Shown here: one piece after another, positions 48,539-56,393 of the stretch
Layout of the letters: each line of letters starts with the position of its first letter
How positions within the stretch are numbered: position 1 is the stretch's first letter
Source of the DNA: Bacillota bacterium
GTDB taxonomy: Bacteria; Bacillota; Clostridia; Christensenellales; UBA1242
DNA length: 64,000 bases
Assembly: GCA_009780065.1 (NCBI GenBank)
Contig: WRAS01000002.1
Span: 199,916 to 263,915 of the forward strand
Direction: 5' to 3'
Notes under the pieces: model-generated
Told to the model about the DNA's origin: nothing
Seen by the model: the letters and a program-made list of their open reading frames with translations, nothing else
Databases searched by the model: none
Made by a program: the position numbers and the translations under genes

Positions 48539-49099
48539 ATGTCACTACTGGACATCTTTTTGTCAGCCTTCATTTTAATTATCGTAGTTTCTTTTGATGT
48601 TTTCGGCATTGGACTCGCATATGGGGCACAGAAAAAAAGTGTTCCACTTTTACATCTGTTAATCATCTCCACGATAGGCAGTATTCTAATAGGCGGGGCC
48701 CTGATATTTGGATACTATACACGTTCATTCTTGAATCCAAATATAACCATGTGGGCCAGTTTCACCCTTTTTATGCTGATCGGATTATTCAAACTGGCAT
48801 CCTGGTTTGCAAACAGAAACAAAGAATTCCAATCAAAACAAATTTCCATCAAAGAAGCAGTTTTGCTGGCTCTGATTCTTGCCATTGATGGTACAGGTAT
48901 TGCGTTTGCAATTGCATTGGAAACGATTAATATTTACTTTATCATTGCTATAATTTCGATTTCCCTTGTAACTGACATAGTTCTTTTCAAGTTTGGGCAA
49001 ATTATCGGAAAAACCGTTGCAAACAAATCAAGATTCAACATAGGTTTCATTGGTGGATTGCTGCTCATCTTGATTGCTGTGCTGCAACTCGTCATTTAG
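48539..49099 (+). CDS. MntP/YtaF-type membrane protein
   Basis: 186 residues with six helices. The conserved repeats are SFDVFGIGLAYGAQK (about 20-34) and AIDGTGIAFAIALE (about 119-132), each with the Asp and Gly of manganese-efflux/YtaF proteins. YtaF is the sporulation-associated branch. AAGGAGG lies 10 nt before the ATG. Its 3' end overlaps the convergent YgjV-like gene by 72 bp. Confidence 0.8.
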   Translation: MSLLDIFLSAFILIIVVSFDVFGIGLAYGAQKKSVPLLHLLIISTIGSILIGGALIFGYYTRSFLNPNITMWASFTLFMLIGLFKLASWFANRNKEFQSKQISIKEAVLLALILAIDGTGIAFAIALETINIYFIIAIISISLVTDIVLFKFGQIIGKTVANKSRFNIGFIGGLLLILIAVLQLVI

Positions 49100-49648
49100 A
49101 TTGTTTTTGGCTTTCTTCTTGATAAATCGTATATAAAACACCGTTATTGATACAATTACAAAAACCTCTATCCCTACACCAATTATATTCAAGAAAATTA
49201 TATGATTAATAATTGTAATAATGCAAAACACAAAACGGCTGATTCTTATTAAATGTACACCCTTCGCCCATGACCCAAAAATAACAAATAACCCAAGAAC
49301 TATAATAAAGGTATCAAACCACCAATCCCATGTAAAGAATCCAATAATGCTGGATGCCCCAAGAAATACAACCAGCGTCACATATGAAAGTGCCGTGTTT
49401 TTTGGATATTTCTTTTCACGCCACAAAAATACCAAATCACGAAATACCGCAACAGAATAAATACCAACCAAGACCCAATTTGAGAGCAGCATCACAGAAA
49501 ACGTCATCAAAAAATTAAACACCGCAACAAAGAACATGGTACGTGCCTTTGTTTTTGATTGAAATGCATATATAATGGAAATCAGTGCAATTGATGCCAA
49601 AATTTGACTTACAATCCATTGCCAAAGTGGCACATCAAAATTAAACAT
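49028..49648 (-). CDS. YgjV-like inner membrane protein
   Basis: 206 residues, about six helices, with IVSQILASIALISIIYAFQSKTKARTMFFVAVFNFLMTF and LVGIYSVAVFRDLVFLWREKK, typical of the YgjV family (PF10688). The tail after residue ~176 is polar (KKKAKNNLNDELQHSNQDEQQSTNET) and is what overlaps the YtaF gene, so the true end could be shorter in function. Function unknown. Confidence 0.75.
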   Translation of the reverse strand: MFNFDVPLWQWIVSQILASIALISIIYAFQSKTKARTMFFVAVFNFLMTFSVMLLSNWVLVGIYSVAVFRDLVFLWREKKYPKNTALSYVTLVVFLGASSIIGFFTWDWWFDTFIIVLGLFVIFGSWAKGVHLIRISRFVFCIITIINHIIFLNIIGVGIEVFVIVSITVFYIRFIKKKAKNNLNDELQHSNQDEQQSTNETYVES

Positions 49649-49657
49649 AATTTCCTT

Positions 49658-50464
49658 TTATTGTTCGACGCTAGGTCTCTTTAGCAGTTCCTTTATTTTC
49701 ACATCTTCGTGACAATATCTACGCGACGATGGTGTTACCTTACCAAACCAAATCGCCTTATGTGGACACAGTTGCATACACGCCTGACAAAAATCACATC
49801 GCTTAGGAATCACGCACGGTCGCCTCAGTATATCATCACCCTCGCCCTCGACCCTAACCATTTGTATTGCACGTGGAGGACAAACACGATAACAAATTTC
49901 ACAACCCGTACAGTCCTGGGTTAATTTGTATCGCTTTGCAAAAATTTTCGTGGCACACCTAAATACCCAACTAACGAAACTGGAACCTGGTCTGAACAAT
50001 ATTCTTCTGTTACGCTTTCTATCTTTTACGTCCTGCGTTACTTGTGCCACTTTCTGTCTTTGTGTTTCACAAATTATTTTAATTTGCTCTTCTTGTGGCA
50101 ACTTAAACATATGTACAAAGTTTTCTACCGACTTTATTCCATCTGTATATGCAACCCTTTGTTTTCGTCGTCTAAGCAACCGTATCGCTTCCGCTAACGC
50201 CCCGCCATGCATCGACCCTTGGGTCACCAAAACCGCAAAATATTCCACGCTAAATCTTGTCGCTTTAATAAATCTTTTAACAGTTTTTGGCATTCCATAC
50301 GCATACACCGGAAAAACAATTACACAAACATCACATACAACCTCTAATCGACTTTCCACCAATTCCTGCGTTATATGCACAACCTCGGCATTAATTTCGA
50401 GCGCCAGTTGCTTGCTCGCCGCATAACTATTCCCCGTTCCTGTATAACAAAATATCTTATTCAT
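49658..50464 (-). CDS. EFR1-type flavodoxin-ferredoxin protein
   Basis: 268 residues. A flavodoxin-like N-terminus (FCYTGTGNSYAASKQLA) and two 4Fe-4S clusters at the end: CTGCEICYRVCPPRAI (near 191) and CDFCQACMQLCPHKAI (near 226). EFR1 proteins are electron carriers with FMN and iron-sulphur clusters. Overlaps the upstream epimerase gene by 8 bp, so they are one operon. Confidence 0.88.
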   Translation of the reverse strand: MNKIFCYTGTGNSYAASKQLALEINAEVVHITQELVESRLEVVCDVCVIVFPVYAYGMPKTVKRFIKATRFSVEYFAVLVTQGSMHGGALAEAIRLLRRRKQRVAYTDGIKSVENFVHMFKLPQEEQIKIICETQRQKVAQVTQDVKDRKRNRRILFRPGSSFVSWVFRCATKIFAKRYKLTQDCTGCEICYRVCPPRAIQMVRVEGEGDDILRRPCVIPKRCDFCQACMQLCPHKAIWFGKVTPSSRRYCHEDVKIKELLKRPSVEQ

Positions 50465-51455
50465 TTGTTCCTCTCACCATGTCTTGTAAACTTTCTTTCA
50501 ACGGTCTCGTCGTATATCCCAGTTGTTCTTTTGCCTTTGCATTGGAAAAGTTACTATTACTACCCAACGTGTATAACGAATATCGACTATACAACGGCCT
50601 GCGTTTTCTCACCTTGAAATACATCGTTAAAAACGGCAGCCCAACCTTTGCAACCCATAACGGCATTCGCATACGAACCCGCCTCCCCGCACCCAGTTCA
50701 CACAATGTATCCAACATATTCCGAACGGTACTATATTCACCTGTCAACAGATATCCCTCACCTCGCACACCACGCTCTGCCACTGCCAAAGTTCCTTGCA
50801 TAACATCACGCACGTCCACAAAATCATACCCGCCTTTAACACTGGCTGGAATCCTTCCATTTTGATAATCCTCTACCATTTGGGTAAGATGTGTGTCGCT
50901 GTAATCATTTGGACCCACAATTCCACTCGGATGCACTAACACTGCATCCAACTCACGCTCGCGCACAGCATCCAGCACCATTTGACTAGCCTCCGCTTTA
51001 GACTTGGCATAATTCCCCACAACCTTTTTCGGATTGAAATTGTTGACCTCGACAATTACACCGCGTTTCGGTGTTTCTGGGATTGCATGAACCGAACTGA
51101 CATATACCAAGCGTGCCCCATGGCGTATACACACATCAACAACGTTCTGGGTTCCTTGAATATTTGTTTCATACATATTTGCCAATCTCTGCTTATTTCG
51201 TCCAAGATACACAACGGACGCCGTGTGAATAAATATATATTGCGCCGAACTATGAATTTCAAACAACGCCTCTAAATCAGAGACGTTCATGATACTGCCA
51301 AATATAATCTTTGCACCAGAGCCTACCAGCGCCTTTTCTGCTTTCTCCCTTGATTGCGCCAACACAACCACATTTTCACCGCGGGACTCCAATTCTTTCA
51401 CAAGATTATTTCCAACGAATCCCGTCCCACCCGTGACGATGTACACTTTTTCCAT
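50457..51455 (-). CDS. NAD-dependent epimerase/dehydratase family protein
   Basis: 332 residues, extended short-chain dehydrogenase. TGGTGFVGNNLVKEL (8-22) binds NAD(P), and VYVSSVHAI plus NYAKSKAEASQMVL gives the YxxxK (Tyr147-type) catalytic pair. The C-terminal part is basic (RVRMRMPLWVAKVG). Resembles dihydroflavonol-4-reductase-like enzymes. Substrate unknown; coupled to the EFR1 protein. Confidence 0.88.
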   Translation of the reverse strand: MEKVYIVTGGTGFVGNNLVKELESRGENVVVLAQSREKAEKALVGSGAKIIFGSIMNVSDLEALFEIHSSAQYIFIHTASVVYLGRNKQRLANMYETNIQGTQNVVDVCIRHGARLVYVSSVHAIPETPKRGVIVEVNNFNPKKVVGNYAKSKAEASQMVLDAVRERELDAVLVHPSGIVGPNDYSDTHLTQMVEDYQNGRIPASVKGGYDFVDVRDVMQGTLAVAERGVRGEGYLLTGEYSTVRNMLDTLCELGAGRRVRMRMPLWVAKVGLPFLTMYFKVRKRRPLYSRYSLYTLGSNSNFSNAKAKEQLGYTTRPLKESLQDMVRGTNE

Positions 51456-51568
51456 TGCATAATCATATCACGCCAACACAGAACAACAAGCATAAAATAT
51501 AATAAATCAAATGAAAATTTCACGCAAACCGCAATAGTGGACAAAATACAATAACGAAATACCCCAAG

Positions 51569-51820
51569 TCACTTAGAATGTGTCTGAATAATCGCTTTCA
51601 ATTCCGTATCCCCCACATTTTGAATTGGATACATTCCATGTCCGTTCATATACAAAAAGACCTGGAACTGATGTTCTGTCGTTCTGCCACTGGTTTTTGT
51701 TACCAAGGCACGCATATTCGGGCAATTGGAATGTGTTATTGCCATTCCGCTTTGCTTCATTAAATCGCGCAAATGCGCCAATATATCCGTCAACATAAGT
51801 TTATCATTTAATGCTTTCAT
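51569..51820 (-). CDS. CotF-like spore coat protein, 83 aa
   Basis: MKALNDKLMLTDILAHLRDLMKQSGMAITHSNCPNMRALVTKTSGRTTEHQFQVFLYMNGHGMYPIQNV (core shown). The order L.D.L...K......A..C.....R........HQ..F..M...GWYP is that of CotF-family ferritin-like coat proteins. AAGGGGG before the ATG. It is 20 bp downstream of another CotF-like gene, same strand. Confidence 0.78.
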   Translation of the reverse strand: MKALNDKLMLTDILAHLRDLMKQSGMAITHSNCPNMRALVTKTSGRTTEHQFQVFLYMNGHGMYPIQNVGDTELKAIIQTHSK

Positions 51821-51840
51821 ATTTTAAATTCCCCCTTCCC

Positions 51841-52041
51841 TTACGCTTTTATCCCAACATGACTCTTCAAATATTCTAAAACATCCGCATGATTTTTCTG
51901 GCTGGTTTTGATTATGTCCTTTAACAATGCTGTAATCTCCTTATCCTTTACCATGTCGGTATAATGTGTGGCAATTGCCTGCAACAATTCCTCCTGAACC
52001 AGTAACTCGCTTAAATTTTGCAAGTTTTTAATCGCAATCAT
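51841..52041 (-). CDS. CotF-like small coat protein, 66 aa
   Basis: MIAIKNLQNLSELLVQEELLQAIATHYTDMVKDKEITALLKDIIKTSQKNHADVLEYLKSHVGIKA. Two helices with E..L......Y......I..L...I..S...H...L, the half of a ferritin-like coat protein. AAGGGGGAG just before this ATG; the track start is 12 codons too early. Operon with the 51569 gene. Confidence 0.72.
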   Translation of the reverse strand: MIAIKNLQNLSELLVQEELLQAIATHYTDMVKDKEITALLKDIIKTSQKNHADVLEYLKSHVGIKA

Positions 52042-52094
52042 AAACTCCCCCTTTTTAATAAAGAAGTTATTGCCCAAATAAAAACATTACAAAC

Positions 52095-52610
52095 CTAAAA
52101 AATTATCCGAAACCGCCATAATCTATCTTGATCTTCCGTTGACGCATAGCCTATCCCAACACGCTTTAATTCTTGCACTCCATTTAATTTAAATCCATCA
52201 TCCTCTAGCCAAATATCTTGCGAGTTTGTTATGTCATGATTACAAAGTTCTCGCGTTACACAAAGCGCTTTTGTCACCTTTCCTGGCCCAAACAAATTAT
52301 CTACCCCACGAATCATAACTCCCTGAGGATCACCCACTTCCCCACTTATGATATTTAAAATTTCATGAATACCATAACAAAGATAGACGTAAATCGTACC
52401 ACCACGCCCAAACATCGGTGCATTACGTTTTGTCATCCCATGCGAAGCATGCGAGGCAGAATCATCCGCCCCACCATACGCCTCTGTTTCTGTTATCCGT
52501 ATACGCAAGACTTGCCCGTCCGCCAGTTTCCTACACAAAACCTTGCCAAGCAATTCTTGCGCCAATATAACTACATTGCGTTTAAAAAATGCACGATCAA
52601 TAATTCTCAT
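52095..52610 (-). CDS. mpg: DNA-3-methyladenine glycosylase (AAG/MPG family)
   Basis: Excises alkylated purines. 171 residues with LAQELLGKVLCR, ITETEAYGGADDSASHASHGMTKRNAPMFGRGGTIYVYLCYGIHEILNI and FGPGKVTKALCV, the full active-site set. It shares the minus strand with spo0A, 37 bp downstream of it. Confidence 0.95.
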   Translation of the reverse strand: MRIIDRAFFKRNVVILAQELLGKVLCRKLADGQVLRIRITETEAYGGADDSASHASHGMTKRNAPMFGRGGTIYVYLCYGIHEILNIISGEVGDPQGVMIRGVDNLFGPGKVTKALCVTRELCNHDITNSQDIWLEDDGFKLNGVQELKRVGIGYASTEDQDRLWRFRIIF

Positions 52611-52647
52611 CCGTTATTATACTATCACGTAAATTATGGAATATACT

Positions 52648-53427
52648 TTAACTTGCATCCCCATATCCCTCTAACAATAACTTGTCCGCGATAAAGCCAA
52701 TGAACTCTCCATTAGTTGGTTTGTCATTTTGGGAAAACGCCGATACATTAAAAATCTCGTTAATCTTGTGCAATCTGCCGCGATTCCAACCCACTTCGAT
52801 TGCATGACGTATTGCACGCTCCACTTTGCTACTGGTTGTGTTAAAAATCCTTGCAATCGTTGGATAAAGTTGCTTTGTAATTGCGTTAATCATGGAATTA
52901 TCACTTACAATTAATTTTACACCCTCGCGCAGGTATGAGTATCCCTTGATATGTGCGGGGATACCGATTTCAATAAACAACTTGGATAGTTTATCATCCA
53001 ATTTTTTATTGGAAATTGGCGGGAATTCTTTCATAACTTTGGCTGCTTTTGTTTTGGGCTCGACCTCACCCTTTAAAAATAAAATCTGCTTTTTCAAAGA
53101 ATTGGCTTCAAACGGTTTAATCATATAGTGATCCACACCAACGTCCACCATACGTTTTATCGCTTTATCAGAAAAGGCACTGGAAAACATTATAACGCTA
53201 ATCTCGGGTGCGTTTTCCTTTACAAATTCACAAAATGAAATACCACACATCTTTTTCATGGCAAAGTTACAAACCACAACACAGGGTTTTGTTTCCTTTA
53301 ACTTTTCCAATGCATCTTCACCATCATCTGTTGCAGCGACAACCTCGAACCTGGCATCGTCCTTAAACATAGCCTCTAGTTTCAACTTTTCCTCGAAATT
53401 GCTTTCTGCAATTAAAATTCTTGTCAA
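52648..53427 (-). CDS. spo0A: Sporulation master regulator Spo0A, with receiver lacking the phospho-Asp
   Basis: 259 residues, full length. The C-terminal DNA-binding domain is canonical: IGIPAHIKGYSYLREGVKLIVSD, LYPTIARIFNTTSSKVERAIRHAIEVGWNRG, PTNGEFIGFIADKLLLE. The N-terminal domain aligns with CheY-type receivers (VDHYMIKPFE keeps the Lys). However the phospho-acceptor position reads VVVCN-FAM, Asn54 (genomic codon aac at 53268-53266), and the acidic pocket is ESN instead of DDN. TTG start with GGGGG upstream. It faces a cupin gene. See findings. Confidence 0.95.
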   Translation of the reverse strand: MTRILIAESNFEEKLKLEAMFKDDARFEVVAATDDGEDALEKLKETKPCVVVCNFAMKKMCGISFCEFVKENAPEISVIMFSSAFSDKAIKRMVDVGVDHYMIKPFEANSLKKQILFLKGEVEPKTKAAKVMKEFPPISNKKLDDKLSKLFIEIGIPAHIKGYSYLREGVKLIVSDNSMINAITKQLYPTIARIFNTTSSKVERAIRHAIEVGWNRGRLHKINEIFNVSAFSQNDKPTNGEFIGFIADKLLLEGYGDAS

Positions 53428-53505
53428 ATTGCACCCCCATTTATTCTGTATAACATTTTGCTATTCCACGAATTCTGTAAGTTTTTGTTGATTACTTAAA
53501 AAATT

Positions 53506-53512
53506 TGTCGAT
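53506..53512 (+). promoter_or_regulatory. Possible 0A box between spo0A and the cupin gene
   Basis: TGTCGAT differs from the TGTCGAA consensus by one base. It lies 79 bp upstream of the spo0A start. Single site, so low certainty. Confidence 0.3.
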
Positions 53513-53656
53513 TCAAACATAAATGAAAGTTAACAAACTTTGACTATGATACACAATCAAAAACAGCCGACTAATTCCGACCTTTTACGACGACTCACAC
53601 ATATAATCTTGATTTCATAAGTTTAAACATACAGAATCATAAAAGGAGTTTTTAAC

Positions 53657-54085
53657 ATGCACAACCAACCAAACCCACCAATTTCTGACCAAGGTCCACG
53701 CCCATACGCCACCAACATTGACCAGGCTACAACACATAATGATACATATCGTACCGCCCTTTGGACGGGAAAATATTTGCAATCCACACTGATGAGCATC
53801 AACCCACACGACGACATAGGACTAGAGGTTCATCCAGACACCGACCAATTTCTAAGGATCGAAGAGGGTCAGGGCATCGTCCAGATGGGTAACGCACGTA
53901 ACAATCTTTATTACCAACAACATGTTTTCAAAGACTGGGCAATTTTCGTTCCGGCGGGTACATGGCACAATGTTGTGAACACAGGACGCACACCGCTAAA
54001 ACTATACACAATTTACGCACCACCACACCACCCATGGGGTACAGTCCACGCAACAAAAGAAGTTGCAGAGAAAGAAGAAGGATAA
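53657..54085 (+). CDS. Cupin-domain protein, 142 aa
   Basis: The small beta-barrel is marked by GLEVHPDTDQFLRIEEGQG (first metal-binding motif) and FVPAGTWHNVVNTGRTPLKLYTIYAPPHHPWGT (second). A disordered N-terminus is rich in Pro/Asn/Gln. Cupins of this type in spore formers are often coat or forespore proteins. AAAAGGAG precedes the ATG. Divergent from spo0A. Confidence 0.82.
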   Translation: MHNQPNPPISDQGPRPYATNIDQATTHNDTYRTALWTGKYLQSTLMSINPHDDIGLEVHPDTDQFLRIEEGQGIVQMGNARNNLYYQQHVFKDWAIFVPAGTWHNVVNTGRTPLKLYTIYAPPHHPWGTVHATKEVAEKEEG

Positions 54086-54099
54086 TTCCCGTACTTAAT

Positions 54100-54453
54100 T
54101 TAAAAACATGCAATCAAATGCTCTAACGTATGATTTGGAACATGCCCACTTATTTCAATCACATCAAAACTCATATGAACTTTTGCATATAACCCTTTAT
54201 TGATCAAATAGGTCTGCGCCACTTTGTGTATTGTTTGTTGTTTGTGATAATGCACCGCTTCTCTGCCTGTTCCGTATTTATTGGTTATTCTGTACTTCAC
54301 CTCAACAAAGTGATACGTTTCACCTTTCCCGGCAATTATATCAATTTCACCCAATTTACATCGGTAATTTGTTTCTAAAATTTTGTATCCATTGTTTCTA
54401 AGATGTGTAATCGCAATTGCCTCGCCCAAAGCACCCTTGGCTTTATTTTCCAT
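54100..54453 (-). CDS. YraN family (UPF0102) nuclease-like protein
   Basis: 117 residues with GEAIAITHLRNNGYKILETNYRCKLGEIDIIAGKGETYHFVEVKYR, the PD-(D/E)xK-like core of YraN. The start at 54453 is chosen because AAGGAAAAAG precedes it and it lies within the end of the upstream CDF gene (11-bp overlap). Function unclear, perhaps in DNA processing. Confidence 0.85.
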   Translation of the reverse strand: MENKAKGALGEAIAITHLRNNGYKILETNYRCKLGEIDIIAGKGETYHFVEVKYRITNKYGTGREAVHYHKQQTIHKVAQTYLINKGLYAKVHMSFDVIEISGHVPNHTLEHLIACF

Positions 54454-55360
54454 CTTTACTTTTTCCTTCATAAGGATTAATTTCCACGGTGGTGTGTTTT
54501 ATCGCAAATTCTTCGATTGCCTCCATTTCGTCGTGCACTTCTTGCACAATCTCATGCGATTCCGCCACTGTCAAATCCGGATCCACACTGATTTCTAAAT
54601 CCGCATATATTGCATTTCCAAAAACGCGTGTATGTATTTTATCTATGTCTTTCACCCCGTCCACAGCAAAAACCGTACTTACAATCTTTTGAACTTGGTC
54701 TTCACTTGCTGCACTGTCATCCAACTGTCTTATCGACCTTCTTAGAATTTTATAACCGACATTCAAAATAAATAATGCAACAACTATGACCGCAATACTT
54801 TCCACAACATCATTTCTAGTAAAGATACTTGCAACAAATCCAATCAATACGGCAATCGAAGACAGACCATCTGTTCTGTGACCCCACGCGTCCGCACGCA
54901 GCACCGCCGAACCTGTTTTCTTTGCATATCTGTTTGTATATTGATACAGCGCCTCTTTCGCTAAAATAGATACAACGGCAACAATAATCAACCCCAAACT
55001 TAACGACGAATACTGGACATTGAAAAGACCACGGATACCTTGAACAACCAATAAAACGGCTGTGGCAAACATGAAAACAGACAAGAATAAAACAATCAAA
55101 GATTCGCGCTTTTCACGACCATAATTATGTTGTCTGTCTCTGTCTGGTTTGGATACAAATGCCGCAACAACAACCATCGCCGTCGCCAATGAATCCACAA
55201 ACGAATGCGCAGCATCTGACAACATTGCAAAGTTCATATACAAAAGTGCAAACAGCGCCTTTAGAATGGTTAACGCAATATTTGCAGACAAAGAAACTAT
55301 CGCCACCTTTTTGACGACCTCGAGGTTTTTCATTTGATTATTTATGTAGCCTTTTCCCAT
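54443..55360 (-). CDS. Cation diffusion facilitator transporter
   Basis: 305 residues, six helices (about 15-205), with SDAAHSFVDSL and HRTDGLSSIAVLIG, the two metal-site motifs (D/H..D), and the C-terminal cytoplasmic domain with AIYADLEISVDPDLTVAESHEI. It exports Zn, Fe or Mn; the histidine/aspartate set does not settle which. AAGGTTAG precedes the ATG. Translationally coupled to yraN. Confidence 0.92.
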   Translation of the reverse strand: MGKGYINNQMKNLEVVKKVAIVSLSANIALTILKALFALLYMNFAMLSDAAHSFVDSLATAMVVVAAFVSKPDRDRQHNYGREKRESLIVLFLSVFMFATAVLLVVQGIRGLFNVQYSSLSLGLIIVAVVSILAKEALYQYTNRYAKKTGSAVLRADAWGHRTDGLSSIAVLIGFVASIFTRNDVVESIAVIVVALFILNVGYKILRRSIRQLDDSAASEDQVQKIVSTVFAVDGVKDIDKIHTRVFGNAIYADLEISVDPDLTVAESHEIVQEVHDEMEAIEEFAIKHTTVEINPYEGKSKDGK

Positions 55361-55412
55361 TTTAAACTAACCTTAATATATCATAATAGAAAACAAAATG
55401 TGCATATTGTTT

Positions 55413-55667
55413 TCAAACACGAACATCCCCCACAGAGATGCTTGTAATCCTGTTTCCACTCCAATTCACGCGCCAATTACCAATTCTGCTTATACGATTC
55501 ATGGAATAATCCACGCGAAAGTTTCCAATCCGTGAAATCCGATTTGTACTCCACAACACGTTCATACTCCCGATTCGGCTAATTCTGCCCATGGAAATAA
55601 ATGGTCTGTCATGTCCCATCTCGGTAAAAAATTTTATAATTGCATCCTGTTCAACATCCCCGGTCAT
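55413..55667 (-). CDS. Small protein of tandem RISRIG repeats, 84 aa
   Basis: After a helical start (VEQDAIIKFFTEMGHDRPF) it consists of about four repeats of the form NRISRIGNFRVDYSM. Alternating hydrophobic and charged residues suggest a small beta-solenoid or beta-sheet. AAAGGGGG precedes the ATG. It is 52 bp upstream of the CDF gene start on the minus strand. Family unknown. Confidence 0.65.
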   Translation of the reverse strand: MTGDVEQDAIIKFFTEMGHDRPFISMGRISRIGSMNVLWSTNRISRIGNFRVDYSMNRISRIGNWRVNWSGNRITSISVGDVRV

Positions 55668-55730
55668 AGTTGCCCCCTTTTATTTATTTGGTATAACATA
55701 ATTTCTATAGTATGACAATTTAAATTAAAG

Positions 55731-56390
55731 ATGTTAAACTGGGAAACAATGAATTTACAAGAACGTTTCAATAACGGCGAAATAATTAAATTCCCAGAGC
55801 CAACATTAATTCTTGCCAGCGCCTCTCGTTACCGTGGCCAGATCATGGAACAAGCTGGTTACAAAATTACTAAAATCATAAGTACCGTCGATGATACTGA
55901 AATTAACCACGACCACCCCCACGAAAATGTTAACAGCCGACAAGAGACGCAATACGCGAAACAAATGGCTCTTGCAAAATTACAACCATTCATAGGCAAA
56001 ATAAAGAATGGAGCAGTCATAACAGTTGATTCCAGTGCTTTCTGTCACGGACGCATTTTAGAAAAACCCCTTACAAAAGAAAAATGCCGCGAACAGCACG
56101 AGTTTCTAAGCGGCAAAACAAATTACGCTTACGTAGGTTATGCGGTTTATTACAACGGAAAAATCCTGACAAAAGTTAAAAAATCCAAGGTCAAAATCAA
56201 AAACCTGCCCGAGGAAATTATCCAAACTATTTGCAACGAAGATCATACCCTAAACTGCGCAGGTTATCGAACCAGCGGAGCAATTGGCCCATACGTCATA
56301 ATAAAACCCACCCACAAAAACAACGTAATAGGAATAGATCCAAAGTTGGTTACTAAGATGCTACGTAAAATTGGATTCACGGCACAGTAA
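55731..56390 (+). CDS. Maf-like nucleotide pyrophosphatase
   Basis: 219 residues with LILASASRYRGQIMEQAG, the Maf N-terminal motif, VITVDSSAFCHGRILEKPLTKEKC corresponding to GADTVVVxDGxILxKP, and LNCAGYRTSGAIGPYVI near the C-terminus. Usual Maf proteins have DT in the second motif; here it is DSS. They hydrolyse non-canonical nucleotides. Start ambiguous (55731 or the ATG at codon 7); no ribosome site. Confidence 0.75.
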   Translation: MLNWETMNLQERFNNGEIIKFPEPTLILASASRYRGQIMEQAGYKITKIISTVDDTEINHDHPHENVNSRQETQYAKQMALAKLQPFIGKIKNGAVITVDSSAFCHGRILEKPLTKEKCREQHEFLSGKTNYAYVGYAVYYNGKILTKVKKSKVKIKNLPEEIIQTICNEDHTLNCAGYRTSGAIGPYVIIKPTHKNNVIGIDPKLVTKMLRKIGFTAQ

Positions 56391-56393
56391 AAC

